Source: an uncultured Alphaproteobacteria bacterium
Lineage (GTDB): Bacteria > Pseudomonadota > Alphaproteobacteria > Rhodobacterales > Rhodobacteraceae
Assembly (NCBI GenBank): GCA_902524655.1
Contig: CABZEG010000012.1
Span: 1-48,890 of the forward strand
Length of the DNA stretch: 48,890 bases
Reading direction: 5' to 3'
Below, in pieces: positions 43,292 through 48,890 of this stretch. How positions within the stretch are numbered: the stretch's first letter is position 1; each line of letters opens with the position of its first letter. A program made the translations under genes and the position numbers. A model generated the notes under the pieces. It was not told where the DNA came from. It was given only the letters and a program-made list of their open reading frames with translations, and did not search any database.

Positions 43292-43355
43292 TTCTGCGTT
43301 TGCAAAAAATATATTGACATTTTATGCAAACGCAGAATATATTACTGCATCCGCA
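43291..43355 (+). promoter_or_regulatory. phaP promoter with three TGC-N4-GCA sites (PhaR operators)
   Basis: A perfect 14-base inverted repeat flanks the promoter: ATTCTGCGTTTGCA at 43291-43304 and TGCAAACGCAGAAT at 43325-43338. Three TGC-N4-GCA units are present, at 43295-43304, 43325-43334 and 43346-43355. A TTGACA box at 43314-43319 and TATATT at 43338-43343 are 18 bases apart, so the second site lies between the boxes and the third just downstream. PhaR-family repressors bind TGC-rich dyads at phasin promoters. This matches the encoded PhaR and fits repression lifted by granule formation. Confidence 0.72.
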
Positions 43356-43374
43356 TAAAAAAAAGGAGCAGAAT

Positions 43375-43782
43375 ATGTTTAATTTTGAAGACTACACAAA
43401 GAATTTTGAAAAAATGATGTCACAAAGTCCTATAAAGATTGATGAAGCAATGAAATCAGTAATGGATTATAATGCTAAATTTGGAAGAATAGCTTTAGAG
43501 ACAGTAAAAAAGAATACTGAGTTGTCGCAGACATGGGCAAAGGAAAGTTTATCCGCCCTAGATCCATTTGTAAAAAGTACTGATAAGCCAGAAGATTTCA
43601 TGAAGATTGCCACTGATTACGTGAGCTCACAAACTCAAAGCACACCAAAGCATATAGCAGAGTTTGCAGAGGTAGCTAAAAAGGCTCAGCTAGAAACAAT
43701 AGATTTGATGATGAAGGCCGGAAAAGATGCCCAGGAAGAGCTTACCAACGTAACAAAGAAAGCTTCTTCTCCGAAAGAGTAA
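43375..43782 (+). CDS. phaP: Phasin PhaP
   Basis: The protein is 135 residues from the ATG at 43375, which has GGAG seven bases upstream. It is small, charged and helical with an amphipathic repeat pattern (NFEDYTKNFEKMMSQ, MDYNAKFGRIALETVKKNTE), has no cysteine, and ends in KKASSPKE. This is the phasin pattern, coating PHA granules. Direct control by PhaR through upstream sites and a following terminator make it a single-gene unit. An in-frame ATG at 43324 lies within the promoter and is not the start. Confidence 0.9.
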   Translation: MFNFEDYTKNFEKMMSQSPIKIDEAMKSVMDYNAKFGRIALETVKKNTELSQTWAKESLSALDPFVKSTDKPEDFMKIATDYVSSQTQSTPKHIAEFAEVAKKAQLETIDLMMKAGKDAQEELTNVTKKASSPKE

Positions 43783-43805
43783 ACTTAATAAAAGAATTTT
43801 CTCCT

Positions 43806-43834
43806 AAAATGGTCGCTAAGCGGCCATTTTTTTT
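43806..43834 (+). terminator. Intrinsic terminator after phaP
   Basis: A 10-base stem (43807-43816 with 43820-43829, one G-T wobble) around a TAA loop is followed by T through 43834. It is a clear Rho-independent terminator isolating phaP from phaR. Confidence 0.88.
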
Positions 43835-43874
43835 AGCTTATCAAAATATCATCTAGTTGATAAAGTGCATAATT

Positions 43875-44471
43875 ATGGTTAATAATTCAGATACAATAAT
43901 TATCAATAAATATAGCAGTAGGCGCTTATACAACACCAATTCCAGCGAATATGTGACATTAGATGACCTCTGTAAGCTTATAAACGACGGAAAAAATTTT
44001 AAGATCATAGATAAGGACACTGGAAAAGATATTACCAATCAATATTTGCTACAGATAATATCAGATCTTGAAAATAAGGAGGGCAATGTGTTTCCTCAAG
44101 ATGTATTAAAAGAGATAATATTAAGTTATAACAATACAGCCCAAAAATTCATGCCCGAGATATTATCAAAAACATTTGAAGTATTTCACCAGCAACAACA
44201 GAGTTTTTTAAATGCATTCAACTCACCGGCAGAAGAGAACAGGTCTAGTGAAAGCAGTGCAGTTTTTTTTGAAGAGTGGCAAAAAAGTCAGGCTGAAATA
44301 ATGGAAAAGATGATGAAGCCTTGGCTCAACAATCCCCTTTTTAAAGAAAAGACAACTAAAGAGCCGTCTAATTCCAATGTTCCAAAGGATAGAAATGATA
44401 AAGAAGAAATAGATTCCTTAAGACAACAAATTGAAGAATTAAGAGATATAATTACAAAGAAAAGGTCTTAA
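43875..44471 (+). CDS. phaR: Polyhydroxyalkanoate synthesis repressor PhaR
   Basis: The 198-residue protein has the PHB/PHA accumulation regulator DNA-binding domain (INKYSSRRLYNTNSSEYVTLDDLC). The conserved NQYLLQIISDLENKEGN segment follows and then the PHB_acc region that binds granules. It ends in a coiled coil (DSLRQQIEELRDII). PhaR represses phasin and related genes until binding to nascent polymer titrates it away. The ATG at 43875 is used because the TTG at 43857 is not conserved in style. Its sites are probably the TGC-N4-GCA sequences at the phaP promoter. Confidence 0.92.
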   Translation: MVNNSDTIIINKYSSRRLYNTNSSEYVTLDDLCKLINDGKNFKIIDKDTGKDITNQYLLQIISDLENKEGNVFPQDVLKEIILSYNNTAQKFMPEILSKTFEVFHQQQQSFLNAFNSPAEENRSSESSAVFFEEWQKSQAEIMEKMMKPWLNNPLFKEKTTKEPSNSNVPKDRNDKEEIDSLRQQIEELRDIITKKRS

Positions 44472-44473
44472 TT

Positions 44474-45583
44474 CTATCTATAAATTTTATACAGGCCCCC
44501 TTTCTTTTCATCAGAAATAATAAGAATACTGCCGTCATTCAGTTGTTCAATGTCTCTAACTCTACCAAATCGTTTTTTAAATAACACCAGCTCTTTTTGG
44601 GGTAACCCGTTTTCTATTTTAACTAAATAAAGGCTTTTAAACTTTAGTGAAGATACTAACAAGTTCCCCTTGAATTCAGGAAACATATTTTTGTCATAAA
44701 ATATCATGCCTGATGGTGCAATTGAAGGCACCCAATACCATATGGGATCCTCAAAACCCTCTAATGAAGTTATCCCCTGCCCTATCTTTCCGCCCCAATA
44801 TTCTTCGCCATAAGTCACGATTGGCCAACCGTAGTTTTTACCTGGCTTCAACACATTGATTTCATCTCCACCTTTTGGCCCATGCTCATTAACCCAAATT
44901 TCACTTGTCTTACTATTTATTGCCATTCCTTGAGGATTTCTGTGCCCCTTTGTATACACTTCTGCGGGCCAGCTATTGTAAGCCTTCTGTTCCCTGGTAG
45001 AACCATCATATTTATTTACCCTAATGACTGAGCCAGCATGAGAGTTTGCATCTTGGGCTTCGTATCTATTTCCTCTATCTCCAATAGACATAAAAATTTG
45101 GTCATCTAAAATAGCAAGCCTGCAACCGAAATGAACCCCTGACTCCGAAACATTATTAGATTTAAATAGTATTTTTTTTGAGATAAGTTTATCTTCTTTT
45201 AAGGTCCCAGCCATCAACGTGGTAGAGGAGCCTCCAGCAACCTTAGATGAGTAGCAAATGTAAACATTTCTCTCAGAAACCGACTCTTTATCAACAAGTA
45301 CGTCTAAAAGACCGCCTTGTCGAACATTAAAAACCTCTGGTAAGTTACTGATTTTTATCCTTGAACCGTTTTCTATATTAACTTTAAATAGGTGTCCACC
45401 TCTTTCAGTAATTAAAACTTCGTCATTATCAAAAACAGAAATCCCCCAAGGATGAGAGAAAGCTTTTCCAACTTTTTTTACTTTGTAATCTTGCGTAAAT
45501 GACGGAGCTGAAAGAGCAAATAATAAAAACGTCAGAAAGAAAATCGTCAATGAGTTAAACAGCGTTATGTTTAGGAATTTCAT
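44474..45583 (-). CDS. Exported PQQ-dependent aldose sugar dehydrogenase (YliI/Asd-like)
   Basis: The 369-residue protein has a signal peptide (ITLFNSLTIFFLTFLLFALSAPSF) and a six-bladed beta-propeller of the soluble aldose/glucose dehydrogenase family. Motifs include HPWGISVFDNDEVLITERGG, FGCRLAILDDQIFMSIGDRG, YTKGHRNPQGMAI and NEHGPKGGDEINVLKPGKNYGWP, which hold the PQQ and calcium ligands. It would oxidise aldoses in the periplasm with PQQ as cofactor; no PQQ synthesis genes are in the window. It starts 13 bases after the phosphofructokinase stop, so the two are probably cotranscribed. Confidence 0.88.
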   Translation of the reverse strand: MKFLNITLFNSLTIFFLTFLLFALSAPSFTQDYKVKKVGKAFSHPWGISVFDNDEVLITERGGHLFKVNIENGSRIKISNLPEVFNVRQGGLLDVLVDKESVSERNVYICYSSKVAGGSSTTLMAGTLKEDKLISKKILFKSNNVSESGVHFGCRLAILDDQIFMSIGDRGNRYEAQDANSHAGSVIRVNKYDGSTREQKAYNSWPAEVYTKGHRNPQGMAINSKTSEIWVNEHGPKGGDEINVLKPGKNYGWPIVTYGEEYWGGKIGQGITSLEGFEDPIWYWVPSIAPSGMIFYDKNMFPEFKGNLLVSSLKFKSLYLVKIENGLPQKELVLFKKRFGRVRDIEQLNDGSILIISDEKKGGLYKIYR

Positions 45584-45596
45584 ACTAATTTATTTC

Positions 45597-46562
45597 TCAA
45601 GCAGTATTTTCAATAAGATCATGCAGATACATATCTACTTTAACCTTTGCATTAACAACCTTATTTGAGTCAACTTTTTCAATAGTAGCGACTGGTTTTG
45701 CAATGATCACATCTGAAGAACCGTCTTTTAAAGCAAGAACGGCATTAACTCCAAGCTCCGTAGCCAGAACTCTGTCCACTGCAGACGGACTTCCACCTCT
45801 CTGCATATGACCCAGTGTTGTAATCCTTAAGTCAAAATTTCCCTTTTCTTTTAATGCATTAGCCAATGAAGTCCCTCCTTTAGAAAATCCACCCTCTGCT
45901 AATATAATAATACACCCTTTTTTGCCCGTATTTAATTGATGTTTGATTTTCTGAGCAAGCTTTGTGATATTAGTTTTAACCTCAGGAATTATTGTAACTT
46001 CTGCTCCAGCACCAATTCCAGCTAGTATCCCAAGCCATCCACAATTTCTACCCATAACCTCGACTATATGTGTAACGTTAGCAGTAGTAGCAGTATCTCT
46101 AATTTTATCTATTGCTGTTAGTGCCGTATTTATTGCTGTGTCAAATCCTATGGTAGAACCTACAAAAGCCATATCTTTATCAATTGTTGCAGGAACTATA
46201 ATACATTTTGTTTTAGATATTTTTGATAATTCAATAGCACCTTTAGTAGACCCTTCCCCACCTATTACGATTAGTCCGTCTATACATAGTGCTCGAAGAT
46301 TATTTTCAGCAACTTGTCTATATTTCTTTTTTAAGAATCTTAAAGATCGAGAAGTATGAAGTATGCTGCCACCTCTTTGGATAATATTTCCTACCGAACG
46401 CTTGTCAAAAGTAACGTAGTCATTGTCAATGATACCTTCAAAGCCATTTCTAAAACCAATTATACCGATTTTGTGATTAAGAGATGTCCTTACAATCGCT
46501 CGGATGGCTGCATTCATTCCAGGAGCATCTCCTCCGCTAGTTAGCACAGCTATTTTTTTCAT
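45597..46562 (-). CDS. pfkA: 6-phosphofructokinase
   Basis: The 321-residue protein is a bacterial PfkA-type kinase. TSGGDAPGMNAAIRA binds nucleotide, GGEGSTKGA lies at residues 101-109, PATIDKD at 124-130, VEVMGRNCGWL, and LGHMQRGGSPSAVDR near the end. It phosphorylates fructose 6-phosphate. Gly104 suggests ATP rather than pyrophosphate. Two canonical positions differ: Glu replaces Asp in the GGDGS motif and Lys replaces Asn in TIDND. These could change metal or effector behaviour. It sits among sugar-use genes, so it may support glycolysis of the imported sugar. Confidence 0.9.
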   Translation of the reverse strand: MKKIAVLTSGGDAPGMNAAIRAIVRTSLNHKIGIIGFRNGFEGIIDNDYVTFDKRSVGNIIQRGGSILHTSRSLRFLKKKYRQVAENNLRALCIDGLIVIGGEGSTKGAIELSKISKTKCIIVPATIDKDMAFVGSTIGFDTAINTALTAIDKIRDTATTANVTHIVEVMGRNCGWLGILAGIGAGAEVTIIPEVKTNITKLAQKIKHQLNTGKKGCIIILAEGGFSKGGTSLANALKEKGNFDLRITTLGHMQRGGSPSAVDRVLATELGVNAVLALKDGSSDVIIAKPVATIEKVDSNKVVNAKVKVDMYLHDLIENTA

Positions 46563-46668
46563 TTTACAGCACCAAACAAGAAAGTGATAACTCCATCTTA
46601 TATTGTATTTTTAAATTTATCTTTTCAGTAACAGCTACAAGATAGATTGTTAGAAATGTAGTCTGAAA

Positions 46669-47985
46669 TTACTTCAAATAATATAAAAACTTACCTTGGG
46701 TCTCAAGCATATTGTTCAATAGTTTTTCAGCTTGATAAGAGTCATTTACAACAGGATCAGCAAGCAAAGCTGCGTATGCTGAGTGTTTTGAGGCATTAAG
46801 AACGGCGTCCGTGGTCAATTGAATAACACCCGATTGTGAATTTAGTAAAGATCCAAAGGCAGCAGGATAATTTTTGAAAGAAATTCCAGATATACCGGAT
46901 TTACTAATAATTCCTGGAACCTCTACAACAATATCTTTAGGCAGAAATTCTATATAGCCATTATTGGGTATATTAATTGCCGGTTCTTCATACGCTGAAT
47001 CGCTCAATATGCCCTCAATTATAGGTACTACTCTCTCATGAGTATCAAGGTTTTTGAGGTCAAAATAATGATCGTAAGACGTTTTGTTATCATAAAATGC
47101 TAAACACTTTTCTTTATAATTATCATAAAAGTCCAAAATAGCGTCATGATCAGCAACGCTGTAAGCCCATTGTATATATTCTCCTAAATGGCTATCTGTT
47201 GTTATTGGTAGATATCCATAGGTTTTAAATAGCTTCCGAAACACACCTCTTTCTGCACCTGGTTTTGAGGGCTTAGCATCGTGTTTATTTACTAAATCTG
47301 AAAAATAAGCATCAAAGTTTTGCTTAATTATAGGATAACCGTCTTTTCCAGTATTTTTATAGCGAGCTTCTAATAAAATACTTAAATGATTTAGTCCGGC
47401 AGCACGGTATTCAATATTTTGCATTTCAGTTTCCATTAAATCTGGCAATTGTCTATTCATAGACTTAATTTCATGACATAAACCAATGAATTTTAAGTCA
47501 GGAAATTTTGTTGTAACTGCATGACAAATTCTTTGCATAGGATTTGAAAAGTTAAATACAACAGCATCAGGACAAATTAGATTTATATCCTCACAAATTT
47601 CAATAATAGGTGGTATTTGCCTTAGAGAATGAAATAACCCTCCCGGACCTCCATTTTCTCCATAGACCTGTCTGATACCATACTGTAATGGGATTTTCCA
47701 ATCTTGATCCCACAGATCAAATCTTTTGCCAACCTCAATAGAGATTATACAGAATGTTGCGCCTTCCAACGCTTCTTTGCGAGAAGTTGATGCTTTTATA
47801 TCAATATTTACTCCAAGCTTCTCCTTATAGTCATTGGATATAATTTTTGTATTAGCAAGGGTTGTCTTATCGATATCATGCAGAAAAATCTCACAACCTT
47901 CCAAAGATTTCGATTTAAAAATATCACTAATTATTCCTAAGCCAAAATTTTGGCTACCAGCTCCAATTAAAACTATCTTTTCCAT
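46669..47985 (-). CDS. Glycoside hydrolase family 4 (alpha-glucosidase/galactosidase-type)
   Basis: The 438-residue protein is an NAD- and Mn-dependent GH4 glycosidase. It has the Rossmann motif IGAGSQNFGLGIISD, YGENGGPGGLFHSLRQIP, NFSNPMQRI, the metal Cys-His in GLCHEI and the GLNHLS motif. GH4 enzymes cleave by an oxidation-elimination mechanism and need NAD. GLCHEI differs from the more usual GxCHG motif of classic alpha-galactosidases, so the sugar is not certain (alpha-glucoside, galactoside or galacturonide). The next gene on this strand is a MalK/UgpC-type ATPase, which supports uptake and hydrolysis of a glycoside. Confidence 0.85.
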   Translation of the reverse strand: MEKIVLIGAGSQNFGLGIISDIFKSKSLEGCEIFLHDIDKTTLANTKIISNDYKEKLGVNIDIKASTSRKEALEGATFCIISIEVGKRFDLWDQDWKIPLQYGIRQVYGENGGPGGLFHSLRQIPPIIEICEDINLICPDAVVFNFSNPMQRICHAVTTKFPDLKFIGLCHEIKSMNRQLPDLMETEMQNIEYRAAGLNHLSILLEARYKNTGKDGYPIIKQNFDAYFSDLVNKHDAKPSKPGAERGVFRKLFKTYGYLPITTDSHLGEYIQWAYSVADHDAILDFYDNYKEKCLAFYDNKTSYDHYFDLKNLDTHERVVPIIEGILSDSAYEEPAINIPNNGYIEFLPKDIVVEVPGIISKSGISGISFKNYPAAFGSLLNSQSGVIQLTTDAVLNASKHSAYAALLADPVVNDSYQAEKLLNNMLETQGKFLYYLK

Positions 47986-48126
47986 CTCTAGCTTGTAAAA
48001 ATTATCTTTCTTCTACTAAATTATCTTCATTAGTAAATAAATACAAATGTTACTCACTGATAAGCTAAAAAATACTTTCAGAGACACCGAAAAACTTAAA
48101 CCAAATTGTATTCTTTTGCTTCAATA

Positions 48127-48890
48127 TCATATATTTAGGTTTATACCCTCTTGATCAAAAAAGTGGATTTTAGATAATTCAAATTTTAATCCGATCTTGA
48201 GGCCCTTCTCTAATTTGCTATTACTTTCACATCTTATACGCACTCCACCTAGGGTGTCTGCGTTCACTATAACAAAAGTATCTGCCCCAAGATATTCTAT
48301 AACATCTGTAGTTGCTTTAACATGTCCCTTACTATTCATTACAATCTTTATATGCTCTGGCCTTATGCCTATATTAGCTACCCGTTTTTTAGTAAGAAGA
48401 AAATCTCTCAATTCCTGATCAATATTTGCGCTATTATAGATATCCCTAAACTTTATAATATTCATTTTTGGGCTACCTATAAATTGTGCAACAAACAAAT
48501 TTTGCGGCATTTCATAAAGATTTTTAGGTGTGCCAATCTGAGAAATTGAGCCAGAATCTAGTACTACTATTCTGTCCGCCAAGGTCATAGCTTCAACTTG
48601 ATCATGAGTTACATAAATCATAGTTGCCTTCAATTCTTGGTGTAATTTAGCTAATTCAAGCCGCATATCCACCCGTAAAGCAGCATCTAGGTTGGATAAA
48701 GGTTCGTCAAAGAGAAAGGCGGTTGGATTCCGAACTATGGAACGTCCAATCGCAACGCGCTGTCGTTGACCTCCAGACAAAGTTTTAGGTAAACGACTTG
48801 TATAATTTTCTAACTTCAATACTTTTGCTACCTTATTAACACGGTTTTTTATTACATTCTTTTTCTCCCCCGCTGTTTTGAGGGGGAACC
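48127..48890 (-). CDS. MalK/UgpC-type carbohydrate ABC ATPase, N-terminus cut off
   Basis: The open frame continues to the window edge, so the beginning (Walker A) is missing. What remains contains SGGQRQRVAIGRSIVR, Walker B AFLFDEPLSNLDAALRVDMR and VTHDQVEAMTLADR with the switch histidine. A C-terminal OB/TOBE region (NIGIRPEHIKI, then GADTFVIVN) is typical of the sugar-importer ATPases UgpC, MalK and MsmX. A TTG at 48819 is only an internal codon. It drives sugar import for the adjacent GH4 enzyme. The permeases and binding protein must lie beyond the window. Confidence 0.87.
   Translation of the reverse strand, partial: FPLKTAGEKKNVIKNRVNKVAKVLKLENYTSRLPKTLSGGQRQRVAIGRSIVRNPTAFLFDEPLSNLDAALRVDMRLELAKLHQELKATMIYVTHDQVEAMTLADRIVVLDSGSISQIGTPKNLYEMPQNLFVAQFIGSPKMNIIKFRDIYNSANIDQELRDFLLTKKRVANIGIRPEHIKIVMNSKGHVKATTDVIEYLGADTFVIVNADTLGGVRIRCESNSKLEKGLKIGLKFELSKIHFFDQEGINLNI

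Noticed and set aside
45964-46359. A 131-codon plus-strand open frame inside the phosphofructokinase gene
   Set aside because: The hydrophobic protein is the usual antisense product of an Ile/Ala/Gly-rich coding strand; pfkA is clearly the real gene.

Overview
The window reads as a stretch of chromosome from an AT-rich, probably marine, alphaproteobacterium. The placement rests on gene content: a PHA module with a PhaR repressor, ADP-forming acyl-CoA ligase and BKACE enzymes, N-methylglutamate-synthase-type subunits, several class III cyclases and a glycine-betaine-type ABC importer. The low GC recalls streamlined ocean lineages such as SAR116-like groups, but lineage is inference. No rRNA, tRNA, CRISPR array, IS element or phage gene was recognised.

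Region 1 (1-16.4 kb) is a quaternary-amine and N-methyl-compound catabolic locus. It opens with the end of a ProW-type permease and its ProV ATPase. A convergent seven-gene minus-strand operon (9589 down to 1133) follows: aldehyde dehydrogenase, luciferase-like monooxygenase, CaiD-like hydratase, L-carnitine dehydrogenase, BKACE/dehydrocarnitine-cleavage enzyme, acyl-CoA dehydrogenase and ADP-forming CoA ligase. The lower part fits gamma-butyrobetaine/carnitine to glycine betaine. From the same intergenic region a plus-strand operon diverges: RidA, alpha/beta hydrolase, AA_synth-family protein, second aldehyde dehydrogenase, M19 dipeptidase-like protein, an unrecognised 565-residue protein and a DUF3726-like protein. 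Monooxygenase, two aldehyde dehydrogenases and hydrolase together resemble the trigonelline (N-methyl-pyridinium) ring-cleavage toolkit. This is the best candidate here for an undescribed pathway, perhaps for homarine or a related marine betaine.

Region 2 (16.4-21.9 kb) has an exported EF-hand protein, a ureohydrolase with an altered active-site motif, an exported TPR protein and the three subunits of an N-methylglutamate-synthase/GlxBCD-type enzyme. That enzyme would assimilate the methylamine that region 1 chemistry could release.

Region 3 (21.9-27.6 kb) is the four-gene repair island Lig-Exo / Lhr-Core-MPE, arranged as two divergent pairs. Region 4 (27.6-39.8 kb) holds a linalool dehydratase/isomerase-like protein, four class III nucleotide cyclases (two of them tandem paralogues), an SGNH hydrolase, a gamma-glutamylcyclotransferase-like gene and two abutting gene fragments (sugar O-methyltransferase 3' end and gamma-glutamyltranspeptidase small subunit) that mark a rearrangement scar.

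Region 5 (39.9-44.5 kb) is a complete PHA module: small conserved protein, depolymerase PhaZ, synthase PhaC, phasin PhaP and repressor PhaR. Three TGC-N4-GCA sites overlap the phaP promoter. Region 6 (44.5-48.9 kb) is a minus-strand sugar group: MalK/UgpC-type ATPase (cut by the window end), GH4 glycosidase, phosphofructokinase and a PQQ-type aldose dehydrogenase.
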